Notes: a model not told the origin generated them from the sequence alone. A DNA stretch of 64,000 nt from UBA1479 sp964012715 (GCA_964012715.1 CAXGUG010000004.1:1-64000); one strand, 5' to 3'. Shown: positions 7,482 through 15,853, counted from the first letter of the stretch. Numbers and translations are program-made.

Positions 7482-8534
7482 TTAGCCTTGGGCAACGCAG
7501 GGACAACCGCGCCATTCCGCTGGACAAATCCGACCACCGGACGGATGACAAGTCCGCGCCACCTTTTCGCCGGTCGTCTCGACGATCTCGGCCAGGGCCT
7601 CGATAAAGCCCGGCGCGTTACTGACCGTCGGAACCCGATGATACAACGGCACGCCCGCGTGATCCGCGACCTCGCGGTATTCGATATCCAATTCGACCAG
7701 GGTTTCCGAATGTTCCGACACGAACGCGATCGGCACCACGACCAACGGGACCTTATCGGCCCCGGCGCGGGCAATTTCATCCTCGGTCGCGGGACCGATC
7801 CATTCCAGCGGGCCAACCTGGCTTTGATAGCAAACCACCGGATCGAAACCGGAGATACCCCGCTTCGTCAGCTCGTCGACCACCGCCGCCGCCGTCTGCT
7901 CGACCTGCCACTGATACGGATCGCCCTTGGCGATTACCTTCTTCGGCAAGCCATGGGCCGAGAACAGGACCCGAGGCTCCCCCGCCGTTCTGGCCGTCTC
8001 GATCCCCTTGGCGACCAAATCGGCGGCAGCCCCGATGAATCCCGGCGCCGTCGGATAACAACAGGCTGCCTTCGACGATGCTTTGATCCCCGCGGCTGCA
8101 GCTGCCCGCCGCCAATCCTTCAAAGACGACGCCGAAGTCGTGGTCGAAAATTGGGGATACAACGGCAATTCGATGATCTGATCTGGGCCGAACGCGGCGA
8201 CAGCCTTTGCCGTCTCGGCGCTCATCGGATGCCAATAGCGCATACAAATGAACACCCGCGTTTCCGGTTTTCCGGGGCCGTTCAACAAAGCTTCCAAGGC
8301 ATCGGCCTGCGCCTGCGTTTCTTCCAGCAAAGGCGATTTTCCACCGATATGGCCATAAATCTCGCGCGCGATCGGCGCGCGCCGCTTGCTGATCGTCTTG
8401 GCCAGGAACCAGCGAAACGGATTGGGCAGCGAAATAATCGCCGGGTCGTTGAACAGATTGAACAGAAACGGCTGAACGGCATCCGGTCCGTCCGGCCCGC
8501 CCAGGTTGAACAAAATTACCGCGCGCTTGGTCAT
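7482..8534 (-). CDS. hemH: Ferrochelatase HemH with Cys-rich C-terminus
   Basis: Ferrochelatase inserts Fe2+ into protoporphyrin IX, the last step to protohaem. The 350-residue protein starts MTKRAVILFNLGGPDGPDAV and contains the active-site segments PLYPQFSTTTSAS and LFSAHGLPKKVI with the metal-inserting histidine, then VVPIAFVSEHSETLVELDIEY. The last 22 residues contain four cysteines (C329, C337, C344, C346), placed where [2Fe-2S]-type ferrochelatases carry cluster ligands; Caulobacter ferrochelatase is a known cluster-bearing case. Whether a cluster forms here is inference. The gene sits between hemE and hemJ with short gaps, so one transcript from the oriC side is likely. Confidence 0.96.
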   Translation of the reverse strand: MTKRAVILFNLGGPDGPDAVQPFLFNLFNDPAIISLPNPFRWFLAKTISKRRAPIAREIYGHIGGKSPLLEETQAQADALEALLNGPGKPETRVFICMRYWHPMSAETAKAVAAFGPDQIIELPLYPQFSTTTSASSLKDWRRAAAAAGIKASSKAACCYPTAPGFIGAAADLVAKGIETARTAGEPRVLFSAHGLPKKVIAKGDPYQWQVEQTAAAVVDELTKRGISGFDPVVCYQSQVGPLEWIGPATEDEIARAGADKVPLVVVPIAFVSEHSETLVELDIEYREVADHAGVPLYHRVPTVSNAPGFIEALAEIVETTGEKVARTCHPSGGRICPAEWRGCPCVAQG

Positions 8535-8558
8535 CGTCCTATCCCTCGTCGGTTTGCG

Positions 8559-9584
8559 CTATTTCCCCCCACGCAGGATATGCAAAACCCGGTCCACGTG
8601 TTCGGGCGGCGTCTGCGGCACGATCCCATGACCCAGGTTGAAGATAAACGGCCGTCCGGCCATATCGGCCATGATCCGCCGAACCGCCGCGTCCATTTCC
8701 TCGCCGCCGGTCACCAGCAGCTGATTGTCCAGATTGCCTTGCAAAACGAAATCAGCGGCCACGTTCTCCTTGGCCCAGGACAAGGGAACCTGACTGTCCA
8801 CCGACATGCCGTTCACACCCGTCTCCCGGGCGTATTTCGCCCCCATCGGCCCGGCGCCGCGCGGAAACCCAATGATCGGCACGTTCGGATGGCGTTCCTT
8901 GACCCGCGCCACGATCCGCGCGGTCGGCTCGATAATCCAACGCTGAAACAGCGTTTCGTCGGCAATGCCCGACCAACTATCGAACAACTGCAGAACTTCC
9001 GCACCGGCTTCGATCTGACGGCATAGGTAAACAACCAAGGCTTCTTCCAACACCCCGATCAGGGCTGCGAAGTCGTCCGGCGCGCCATAGGCCATCCTCT
9101 TAAGCTTACTGCCGTCGACGCCCCCCCGCCCTTCGACCATGTAGAACGCCAAGGTCCAAGGCGACCCGGCGAACCCGATCAAGGCTGTTTCGTCCGGCAG
9201 TTCACGACGCAACCGGGTCAGAGTTTCGAACACCGGGGCCAGATGGTCCAACACCCTGTCCGCATTCAAGGCATCGATCCCGGCACGATCCGTTACCGGA
9301 TCCAAGACCGGCCCAACGCCTTCCTCGAACCGTACGTTCTGGCCCAGCGCGTCCGGGATCACCAGAATATCGGAAAACAGGATCGCCGCGTCGAAGCCGT
9401 AACGCCGGATCGGCTGCAACGTCGCCTCGACCGTCATATCCGGGGTGTAGCAGAAATTCAGGAAGTCACGCGCCTGCTTGCGCAGTTCTCGATATTCAGG
9501 AAGGTACCGTCCGGCCTGGCGCATCATCCAGACAGGCGGGCGGGCCGTGGGCTTACCGTGAAAGGGTTCCAGAAAAAAACGCAA
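8559..9584 (-). CDS. hemE: Uroporphyrinogen decarboxylase HemE (TTG start)
   Basis: HemE removes four carboxyl groups from uroporphyrinogen III to give coproporphyrinogen III. Family motifs are all present: PPVWMMRQAGRYLPEYRELR near the N-terminus, AAILFSDILVIPDALG with the catalytic aspartate, GFAGSPWTLAFYMVEGRG, and FNLGHGIVPQTPPEHV. The frame stays open to another TTG at 9656, but I start at TTG 9584. There GGAGAG lies eight bases upstream and the product becomes 341 residues beginning (M)RFFLEPFHGKPTARPPVW, the normal family length. No in-frame ATG lies ahead of the conserved core. It is the gene bordering the origin on its left, as in Caulobacter. Confidence 0.95.
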   Translation of the reverse strand: MRFFLEPFHGKPTARPPVWMMRQAGRYLPEYRELRKQARDFLNFCYTPDMTVEATLQPIRRYGFDAAILFSDILVIPDALGQNVRFEEGVGPVLDPVTDRAGIDALNADRVLDHLAPVFETLTRLRRELPDETALIGFAGSPWTLAFYMVEGRGGVDGSKLKRMAYGAPDDFAALIGVLEEALVVYLCRQIEAGAEVLQLFDSWSGIADETLFQRWIIEPTARIVARVKERHPNVPIIGFPRGAGPMGAKYARETGVNGMSVDSQVPLSWAKENVAADFVLQGNLDNQLLVTGGEEMDAAVRRIMADMAGRPFIFNLGHGIVPQTPPEHVDRVLHILRGGK

Positions 9585-9656
9585 GGGAAGGGCTCTCCGA
9601 CAGGTCGTTCGTTCGGCCTCAAGACCGGGTCGGGGCACAATAGACGGGCGGTCCAA

Positions 9657-10074
9657 CTATTAAAATAAACATATCTTTAGATAGAAAATTGATGTGGTAG
9701 TTGGGCAGGGGAGAGTCGGGGATTAAATGCATCAACAGGTTATCCAGAATCTCGGAAAGGCATCTGCGCCAAGGTCTGGAAACCTGTGCATAGACTCGCT
9801 AACAACAATTCTAATCGTTTGATTCGTCTATCTTCCCGACTTGCTCTGGAGAGCGGGAAAAACAGGGATGAACAAGAGTGGTTCCAACAGTTGTCACCGC
9901 TTCGAAAAGGGATGAATTGTGTTGTACACCGGCTGTCTGCCTGTGTATCCATGAACGGTCATCGGGCGGAAAACCCATAGCCTGTGAATGACCCCGTGGT
10001 TATCCACAATCCATCCCGATTTCATACAGCGTTTGTGCCGGAGTTATCCCACCCGAGCCGGAGTTTCCCCGCCC
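9657..10074. other. Candidate chromosomal replication origin (oriC)
   Basis: This gene-free gap between hemE and ppsR is where Caulobacter and relatives have oriC. It holds one perfect DnaA box (TTATCCACA 10000-10008), boxes with one mismatch (TTATCCAGA 9740-9748; TGTGCATAG 9785-9793 and TGTGAATGA 9983-9991 in reverse), and one with two mismatches (TGTGTATCC 9942-9950). An AT-rich patch at 9657-9693 could be the unwinding element. A near-consensus IHF site (CATCAACAGGTTA 9730-9742) abuts the first box. Four GANTC methylation sites lie at 9713, 9747, 9793 and 9821. Flanking conserved genes diverge here. Small open frames inside look spurious. Promoters of hemE and ppsR must also lie here. Confidence 0.75.
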
Positions 10075-10905
10075 GTGAAAGAATTCCATCTTCATCTGAT
10101 TTCGGACAGCACGGGTGAAACCGTGACCATGGTCGCCCGTGCCTGCTTGGCGCAGTTCGATGGCGTCAATGCCAAGGAACATATGTGGAGCATGGTTCGC
10201 AGTACCGACCAGATCGATCAAATCCTGTCGATCGTCCATGATCAGCCTGGCATGGTCCTTTACACCCTGGTTCATGAAGATTTGCGCCAGCATTTGGAAG
10301 ACGGTTGCCGCCGCCTGTTGGTTCCGCATACGCCGGTGCTCGATCCGGTTTTGGGTGCGATGGGTGCTTATTTCAATGCCAAGGTCCGGGCCCGACCGGG
10401 TCGCCAGCACGTGATGGATGCGGAATACTTCGATCGGATCGAAGCCATGCATTTCGCCCTGAGCCACGATGACGGCCAATCCACTTGGGACTTGGATAAT
10501 GCGGATGTGGTTCTGGTCGGCGTATCGCGCACGTCCAAGACACCGACCAGCGTTTACCTTGCGAACCGGGGGCTGAAAACGGCGAACGTGCCGTTCGTAC
10601 CCGGCGTGCCCCTGCCCGACGATCTGTTCAAGTTGACCAATCCGTTGGTCGTCGGTTTGACCAAGGACCCCCGCCGTTTGGTCGAAATCCGCCGCCAGCG
10701 GTTGCGCTTGTTGGATCAGGATGAAAACACCGATTATGTCGACCTGGACATGGTGTCGAAGGAAATCACGGAAGCCCGCCGCGTTTTTTCCAAATACGAA
10801 TGGCCGGTCATCAACGTGACTCGAAAGTCCATCGAGGAAACGGCGGCCAATGTGATTCAACTTTATAATCAGCGGCACGGTGCGGCCCTGACGCAGTCTT
10901 CATGA
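10075..10905 (+). CDS. ppsR: Pyruvate,phosphate dikinase / PEP synthase regulatory protein (DUF299)
   Basis: A 276-residue member of the DUF299 family, bifunctional ADP-dependent kinases and phosphorylases that switch PEP synthase or pyruvate,phosphate dikinase off and on. It opens with the family signature (V)KEFHLHLISDSTGET and carries the P-loop-like GVSRTSKTPTSVYLANRG at about residues 149-166. I chose GTG 10075, not the upstream ATG at 9988: the family starts at this FHLHLISDSTGE segment, GGAG lies 11 bases upstream, and an earlier start would place a perfect DnaA box inside the gene. Which of the two target enzymes it controls cannot be told from the window. Its end overlaps maf by ATGA. 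Confidence 0.93.
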   Translation: MKEFHLHLISDSTGETVTMVARACLAQFDGVNAKEHMWSMVRSTDQIDQILSIVHDQPGMVLYTLVHEDLRQHLEDGCRRLLVPHTPVLDPVLGAMGAYFNAKVRARPGRQHVMDAEYFDRIEAMHFALSHDDGQSTWDLDNADVVLVGVSRTSKTPTSVYLANRGLKTANVPFVPGVPLPDDLFKLTNPLVVGLTKDPRRLVEIRRQRLRLLDQDENTDYVDLDMVSKEITEARRVFSKYEWPVINVTRKSIEETAANVIQLYNQRHGAALTQSS

Positions 10906-11528
10906 TCGAGACAGCCGCCGCGCCGTCTTTGATCCTGGCATCGGGCAGCCGTGTTCGCGCCGATATCCTTGAAGGTGCGGGGTTGGCGTTCGAGATCGAT
11001 CCGGCGGATGTGAATGAGCCGAAGATCGAGGCCGATTGCCGCGTCGCCGGTATGGAAACGCCGGAGGTTGCCGAAGCCTTGGCCTTGGCCAAGGCGACCC
11101 TTGTTTCCGCGCGCCATCCGGGGAAATGGGTGATCGGCGCGGATCAAATGCTCGATCTTGATGGTATGTCATTGCGCAAACCCGTGGATCGGGCGGCGGC
11201 GGCGCAAACCCTGCGCCAGCTATCGGGCCGGGACCATCGCCTGTTCGGGGCGGTGGTGATCGTTCGTGACGGCGCGGAGCTTTGGCGTCACGTTTCGACC
11301 GCGCATCTGATCATGCGCCCCCTGACCGAAGATGCGATTGCCGATTATTTGGATCGTGCCGGCGATGCGGTTCTGACGTCCGTCGGGGCGTACCAGCTAG
11401 AGGGTCTGGGTTCTCAGTTGTTTGCCGATATCGATGGCGATTATTTCTCGATCTTGGGTTTGCCGTTGCTGTCCCTGCTGGATACGCTGCGGCGGTTGCA
11501 TATTCCCGCGCCGGGCCTGTTGGCCTGA
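10902..11528 (+). CDS. maf: Maf family nucleoside triphosphate pyrophosphatase
   Basis: Maf proteins hydrolyse non-canonical or specific nucleoside triphosphates to monophosphates, cleaning the nucleotide pool. The 208-residue protein has the N-terminal LILASGSRVRADIL motif (family S-x-R-R region), the catalytic VIGADQML aspartate, LRKPVDRAAAAQTLRQLSGR, and the C-terminal VGAYQLEGLGSQLFADIDGDYFSILGLPL. The last segment matches the YceF/YhdE C-terminal signature. ATG 10902 overlaps the TGA of ppsR, implying coupled translation. The maf-aroE-coaE-dnaQ order to the right of oriC is conserved in alphaproteobacteria. The exact substrate (dTTP/UTP or m7GTP type) is not clear from sequence. Confidence 0.93.
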   Translation: MIETAAAPSLILASGSRVRADILEGAGLAFEIDPADVNEPKIEADCRVAGMETPEVAEALALAKATLVSARHPGKWVIGADQMLDLDGMSLRKPVDRAAAAQTLRQLSGRDHRLFGAVVIVRDGAELWRHVSTAHLIMRPLTEDAIADYLDRAGDAVLTSVGAYQLEGLGSQLFADIDGDYFSILGLPLLSLLDTLRRLHIPAPGLLA

Positions 11529-11562
11529 CCACCCGGCGCTTGGCGAACGACGGACGAAGACG

Positions 11563-12414
11563 ATGAGCATAACCGGAAAAGCGAAACTGGCAGGCGTGAT
11601 GGGATGGCCGGTGGCCCATTCCTTGTCGCCGGTGTTGCATGGCCATTGGCTGGAAACGTTGGGGATCGACGGCGCTTATGTCCCCCTGCCCGTGGCGCCC
11701 GAGGATTTTGCCCAGGTTGTCGCCGCCCTGCCGAAAATGGGATTTCGCGGCGCCAATGTGACCGTGCCCCATAAAGAGGCGGCCCTAGCCGCCGTCGACG
11801 AGGCCGATGCCCTGGCCCGCCGGATCGGTGCGGTCAATACCATCATCGTCGGAGAAGACGGGCGGTTGTTCGGCACAAATACGGACGGCTTCGGTTTTCT
11901 GGAAAATCTGAAAGACGGCGCGCCCGGATGGAACCCCCCCGCCGGACCGGCGGTCGTGCTTGGGGCCGGCGGTGCGGCGCGGGCGGTAATCGTCGCCTTG
12001 ATCGACGCCGGGGTGCCGGAGATCCGCTTGCTCAACCGAACCCGCGAACGGGCTGAACGCCTGGCCGCCGAGTTGGGCGGCCCGATTGCCGTCGATGATT
12101 GGGATGATCGGGCGGCGCGACTGAACGGGGCCAATCTGTTGGTCAACACCACGACCCAGGGCATGACCGGCAAAGGCGTGCTTGAGATCGATTTATCGGC
12201 CTTGCCGGTGACGGCGCTGGTTAATGATATCGTCTACGTGCCGTTGGAAACGGATTTGCTGGCGGCTGCGCGGGCGCGCGGCAATCCCGTCGTCGACGGT
12301 TTGGGCATGTTGCTGCATCAGGCCCGGCCCGGGTTCGAAGCTTGGTTCGGCCAGGCCCCACAAGTCACGGGCGATTTGCGGGCGCGGATCCTCTCCCGCC
12401 TCGACGGCGGCTGA
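11563..12414 (+). CDS. aroE: Shikimate dehydrogenase (NADP+)
   Basis: AroE reduces 3-dehydroshikimate to shikimate with NADPH, the fourth step of the chorismate pathway. The 283-residue protein has the substrate-binding GWPVAHSLSPVLHG, catalytic K71 in NVTVPHKEA (65-73), D108 in GTNTDGFGFL, and the NADP-binding GAGGAAR at 134-140 with NRTRERAERLA after it. The open frame extends upstream into maf, but ATG 11563 gives the normal N-terminus (MSITGKAKLAGVMGWPV). It lies 34 bases after maf and 15 before coaE, as part of the same plus-strand run. Confidence 0.97.
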   Translation: MSITGKAKLAGVMGWPVAHSLSPVLHGHWLETLGIDGAYVPLPVAPEDFAQVVAALPKMGFRGANVTVPHKEAALAAVDEADALARRIGAVNTIIVGEDGRLFGTNTDGFGFLENLKDGAPGWNPPAGPAVVLGAGGAARAVIVALIDAGVPEIRLLNRTRERAERLAAELGGPIAVDDWDDRAARLNGANLLVNTTTQGMTGKGVLEIDLSALPVTALVNDIVYVPLETDLLAAARARGNPVVDGLGMLLHQARPGFEAWFGQAPQVTGDLRARILSRLDGG

Positions 12415-12429
12415 CCGGGGCGTCGGGCG

Positions 12430-13065
12430 ATGTTCATCCTTGGCCTGACCGGCTCTATCGGCATGGGAAAATCGACCGCGGCGGCGCAACTCCGCCAACT
12501 GGGTTTACCGGTGCACGATGCGGATGCCGCCGTACATCGCTTGACCGGGCGGGGCGGGGCCGCGGTCTCGGCGGTCGAAGCTGCTTTTCCCGGCGCGGTC
12601 AAGGATGGGGCGGTCGATCGCCAGGCCTTGGGCGCGCGGGTGTTGAACGACGATGCCGCGTTGAAGCGGCTGGAAGCGATCCTTCACCCCCTGGTTCGCC
12701 GGGCCGAATATCGATTTCTTGCCGCCTGCGCGCGGCGTCATGCGCCGGTCGTGGTGTTGGACATCCCCTTATTGTTCGAAACCGGTGGCGATGCGCGTTG
12801 CGACGCGGTGTTGGTCGTTCATTGCCGCGACGCGATTCAACGCCGCCGTGTTCTGGCCCGACCCGGCATGACGCCTGAAAAATTCCAAGCCATACTTGAC
12901 CGTCAGGTTCCGGCGCGGGAAAAGGTCTGGCTTGCCGATTTCGCGGTCAATACCGGGATCGGACGGGCACCGGCCTTGCGGCAATTGAAGGCGATCGTCA
13001 AACTGATCGCCGGAAACGAGACCAATCGTAAAGGACGGGTCTGGGGCCCCTCGCGTAACTGGTGA
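12430..13065 (+). CDS. coaE: Dephospho-CoA kinase
   Basis: CoaE phosphorylates dephospho-CoA at the 3'-hydroxyl of the ribose, the final step of coenzyme A synthesis. The 211-residue protein starts MFILGLTGSIGMGKST with the P-loop at residues 8-15, and continues with VHDADAAVHRLTG (CoA-side aspartate), HPLVRRA and VVLDIPLLFETG. Length fits the family of about 200, plus a short basic tail (NRKGRVWGPSRNW). Its place between aroE and dnaQ, with a 15-base gap on the left, is the standard alphaproteobacterial order. Confidence 0.97.
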   Translation: MFILGLTGSIGMGKSTAAAQLRQLGLPVHDADAAVHRLTGRGGAAVSAVEAAFPGAVKDGAVDRQALGARVLNDDAALKRLEAILHPLVRRAEYRFLAACARRHAPVVVLDIPLLFETGGDARCDAVLVVHCRDAIQRRRVLARPGMTPEKFQAILDRQVPAREKVWLADFAVNTGIGRAPALRQLKAIVKLIAGNETNRKGRVWGPSRNW

Positions 13066-13111
13066 TCGGCTGATCGCCCTAATTTATCTGGGCAGGAACA
13101 GGAGAAACGCC

Positions 13112-13777
13112 ATGCGGGAAGTGGTGCTGGATACGGAAACGACCGGGCTTGATCCCCTAAGCGGGCATCGCATCGTCGAAATCGGCTGTATCGAATTGGT
13201 CAATCATCTGGCCACCGGCGAGTCCTATCACCAGTACATCAACCCGGAACGGGACATGCCGATCGAGGCGTTCAACGTCCACGGTCTGTCGGAACAATTC
13301 CTGTCGGATTACCCGGTATTCGCCGACATCGCCGATGCCTTCGTCGATTTCGTCGGCGATGCGCCGTTGATCATCCATAACGCCACGTTCGACATGGGTT
13401 TCATCAATGCGGAACTGGCGCGGCTCAAACGCCCGTCGATCCCGTTGGCGCAGGCGGTCGATACCGTCCCGATGGCGCGCAAACGTTTCCCCGGCGCGGG
13501 CGCCAGCCTGGATGCATTGTGTAAACGGTTCCAGATCGACATTTCCCACCGCGAACTGCACGGCGCGTTGAAGGATGCGCAGCTTCTGGCCGAGGTCTAT
13601 CTGGAACTGATCGGCGGCCGTCAGCCCGATTTGGAACTGGCCGCGGAAGCGCAGGTCGATGCGGTGACGGTCGAGCGGGTCGTCCGCCCGCCACGCGCGC
13701 ATGCGCCCCTCCCCGAAGAGGAGGCGGCGCATCAAGCGTTCATGGAAAAATTGTCGGACCCGGTCTGGGCCCGATAA
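13112..13777 (+). CDS. dnaQ: DNA polymerase III epsilon subunit (3'-5' exonuclease)
   Basis: DnaQ is the proofreading exonuclease of the replicative polymerase core. The 221-residue protein has the DEDDh residues: D7 and E9 in VVLDTETTGLDP, the second aspartate motif in IIHNATFDMGFINAEL, and the histidine and last aspartate in HGALKDAQLLAEVYLEL. The C-terminal tail of about 45 residues (ERVVRPPRAHAPLPEEE and onward) would bind the polymerase subunit. AGGAG and related purines precede ATG 13112. It is the last gene of the ppsR-maf-aroE-coaE-dnaQ run and faces secB. Confidence 0.96.
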   Translation: MREVVLDTETTGLDPLSGHRIVEIGCIELVNHLATGESYHQYINPERDMPIEAFNVHGLSEQFLSDYPVFADIADAFVDFVGDAPLIIHNATFDMGFINAELARLKRPSIPLAQAVDTVPMARKRFPGAGASLDALCKRFQIDISHRELHGALKDAQLLAEVYLELIGGRQPDLELAAEAQVDAVTVERVVRPPRAHAPLPEEEAAHQAFMEKLSDPVWAR

Positions 13778-13795
13778 AAAGCGGGGAAGGCGGCC

Positions 13796-14287
13796 TTAGG
13801 CCGTGCCGCCCCGGGCCTGCGTCTGCAGCTTGCCGACGTTTTCCTGATACAAAGCCGCGAAATCGATCGGGCCAAGGATCAACGGCTGGAAACCGCCGTC
13901 GCGGGTCACGTCCGACAGGATCGCACGGGCGAACGGGAACATCAGGCGCGGGCATTCGACGAACAGCATCGGCGCGCGATGCTGTTCCGGCACACGCAGC
14001 GTGAACAGGCCGGCGTATTTCAGCTCGACGATATAAGCGACCTGGCCGTTGACCTTGCTCTCGGCCTTGATGTCCAGGACGGTTTCGAACACGTCTTCCG
14101 CCAGACCTTCGACCTGAACGTCCAGGTTCAGGTTCATTTCCGGCTGGCCTTTCGGCGCTTCCAGGAAGACTTGCGGCGCGCCCGGCACCTCGAAGGACAA
14201 ATCCTTGATGTATTGACCGTGGATGACCAGGGGAACCTGATCGCCTTCTTTGACTTCGTCCGTGCCGCCGATGATTTCGTCGCTCAT
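13796..14287 (-). CDS. secB: Protein-export chaperone SecB
   Basis: SecB is a tetrameric cytoplasmic chaperone that keeps preproteins unfolded and hands them to SecA. The 163-residue protein starts MSDEIIGGTDEVKEGDQVPLVIHGQYIKDLSFEVPGAPQVF and has the conserved YAGLFTLRVPEQHRAPMLFVECPRLMFPFAR segment with its SecA-contact region and the end GPIDFAALYQENVGKLQ. An open frame runs further upstream, but ATG 14287 has GGGAGAT before it and the usual N-terminus. It converges with dnaQ over an 18-base gap; no strong terminator hairpin was seen there. Confidence 0.97.
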   Translation of the reverse strand: MSDEIIGGTDEVKEGDQVPLVIHGQYIKDLSFEVPGAPQVFLEAPKGQPEMNLNLDVQVEGLAEDVFETVLDIKAESKVNGQVAYIVELKYAGLFTLRVPEQHRAPMLFVECPRLMFPFARAILSDVTRDGGFQPLILGPIDFAALYQENVGKLQTQARGGTA

Positions 14288-14363
14288 GAGTATCTCCCTG
14301 TAAAAGGCGGATTGCTGGCTACCATGTATCGGATTGTGGAACAACCGCCAAGGGTTTCGCCGA

Positions 14364-14936
14364 CTATTGGTCGCCGCGCCTGTTCTGATCCGGTTTGCCG
14401 GAAATCGCGGGGGCCTCGGGGTCGATTTCTTCGAAATCGCCGTCGATAACGGTTCCGCCGTTGGCTCTGTTGCCGGGCCCGTAATGTTGTTCGGTGCGAT
14501 AGGCATAATCCCCATCGGGGCCCGATCCCATGCCGGCGGTCGAAACGTGAACCTGACCGCGGCTCAGGACATATTGCCCGATGGCCCGGGCGGCGGCGGC
14601 GCGAAACGGCGGGATGAACAACAGGAACCCGAAGGCGTCGGTCATGAATCCGGGCGTCAACAACAGCGCCCCCGCCATCAACAGGCACAGACCGTCGAAC
14701 ATTTCCTGCACCGGAATGCGGTTCTGGGCCAGGTTTTCCTGAACCCGGCGCAAAGTCCCCAAACCCTGTTGGCGTAACAGGGCCGTGCCCAGGAATGCGG
14801 TCAAAATGACCACGGCCAGGGTCGGCCAAAGGCCGATCAGCCCCCCGACCTGAACGAACAAGCCGATTTCGATGATCGGTACGGCGATAAACAGCAACAG
14901 AATGATCAAGGCCACGGGTTGTACTTCTTCCCTCAT
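14364..14936 (-). CDS. fxsA: FxsA family membrane protein
   Basis: A 190-residue FxsA-family inner membrane protein. FxsA of E. coli was found through its suppression of phage T7 exclusion by the F plasmid; its normal role is unknown. The N-terminal two thirds hold three or four hydrophobic segments: LIILLLFIAVPIIEIGLFVQVG, LWPTLAVVILTAFLGTALL and LCLLMAGALLLTPGFMTDAFGFLLFIPPF, the last with the family TPGFxTDxxGFLL motif. The C-terminal third is hydrophilic and probably cytoplasmic. It sits upstream of secB on the same strand with a 76-base gap, and divergent from the tim44-like gene across 212 bases with no gene. Confidence 0.92.
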   Translation of the reverse strand: MREEVQPVALIILLLFIAVPIIEIGLFVQVGGLIGLWPTLAVVILTAFLGTALLRQQGLGTLRRVQENLAQNRIPVQEMFDGLCLLMAGALLLTPGFMTDAFGFLLFIPPFRAAAARAIGQYVLSRGQVHVSTAGMGSGPDGDYAYRTEQHYGPGNRANGGTVIDGDFEEIDPEAPAISGKPDQNRRGDQ

Positions 14937-15148
14937 ACGATTATGTCAGGACCCAAATGCGTTAACCGGCGTTGCGCCGGGTTTTGGGCTTTGCTGGACC
15001 TGGAACCGGGGAGCAGCTAACCTTGCGCCGCAAAGGGACGCGTTGAAAGTTAAACCACGGGTGCCGATGGCGGGTCCAGCCGCTGCGGCGTTCCGAACCC
15101 GACCGCACTGTCGCGGGATGGGTTTGAACAAAAGGTCCGGGAATAAAT

Positions 15149-15853
15149 ATGGGCGGCGGTTTCCAGTTTATCGACATTATTTTGATCGCCATGGTCGCGG
15201 CGTTCTTCGTGCTGCGCCTGCGCAGCGTGTTGGGGCGGCGCGACGGCCATGACGGCAGCGGGCATCGTGACCCGTTCAAACCGGTGTCGCCGGATGCCGC
15301 CAACAACGATGGCGAGGACAACGTGATCTCCCTGCCCGACCGCCAGGCCGACGACGCCGAGGCGGCCAAGGCCGACCCCAATGCCTTCGCCACCGAAGGC
15401 ACGGTCGAAAACGGCCTGGTGCAGATCCGCGTCGCCGATCCCGATTTCGATCCCACCGAATTCCTGGCGGGCGCGCGTGTCGCGTTCGAAATGATCCTCG
15501 ACGCTTATGCCGCCGGCGACCGCAAGACCCTGCAGTCCCTGTTGGACGATGGTGTCTACGCCGGGTTCGAAGCCGCGATCCGCGATCGCGAAGAACACGG
15601 CATGACGGTCGAAGATACGCTGGTCGGCATCAAGGCCTCGGACATCGTCGAAGCCTACATGGAAGGCCGCGTCGCCAACATCACGGTCAAGTTCGTGACC
15701 GAACAGGTGAACGTGACACGCGATGCCGAAGGCATGGTCGCCGAAGGCAACCCGAACGAAGTCATCACCATCACCGATTTCTGGACCTTTGCCCGCGATA
15801 CCAAGGCCCGCGACCCCAACTGGCTGTTGGTCGCGACCCATAGCGCCGATTAG
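15149..15853 (+). CDS. Tim44/TimA-like membrane-associated protein
   Basis: A 234-residue protein with one N-terminal membrane segment (FIDIILIAMVAAFFVLRLRSVLG, about residues 6-28), a polar linker, and a C-terminal Tim44-like domain (about 100-234) with FLAGARVAFEMILDAYAAGDRKTLQSLL and the ending FWTFARDTKARDPNWLLVATHSAD. Bacterial relatives (TimA in Caulobacter) share the fold of the mitochondrial import component Tim44; their bacterial function is poorly defined. It lies six bases before mltA, so the two are almost certainly co-transcribed, which points to an envelope role. Confidence 0.92.
   Translation: MGGGFQFIDIILIAMVAAFFVLRLRSVLGRRDGHDGSGHRDPFKPVSPDAANNDGEDNVISLPDRQADDAEAAKADPNAFATEGTVENGLVQIRVADPDFDPTEFLAGARVAFEMILDAYAAGDRKTLQSLLDDGVYAGFEAAIRDREEHGMTVEDTLVGIKASDIVEAYMEGRVANITVKFVTEQVNVTRDAEGMVAEGNPNEVITITDFWTFARDTKARDPNWLLVATHSAD

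Noticed and set aside
7161..9026. About 620-codon plus-strand open frame across hemJ, hemH and hemE
   Set aside because: It lies antisense to three well-conserved haem genes and has no recognisable domain.
9740..9980. Two small open frames inside the hemE-ppsR gap
   Set aside because: No ribosome sites, no family resemblance, and they overlap the DnaA-box region; better explained as origin sequence.
10044..10052. TTATCCCAC as a further DnaA box
   Set aside because: The last three bases do not match the TTATNCACA consensus; six of nine is too weak to count.
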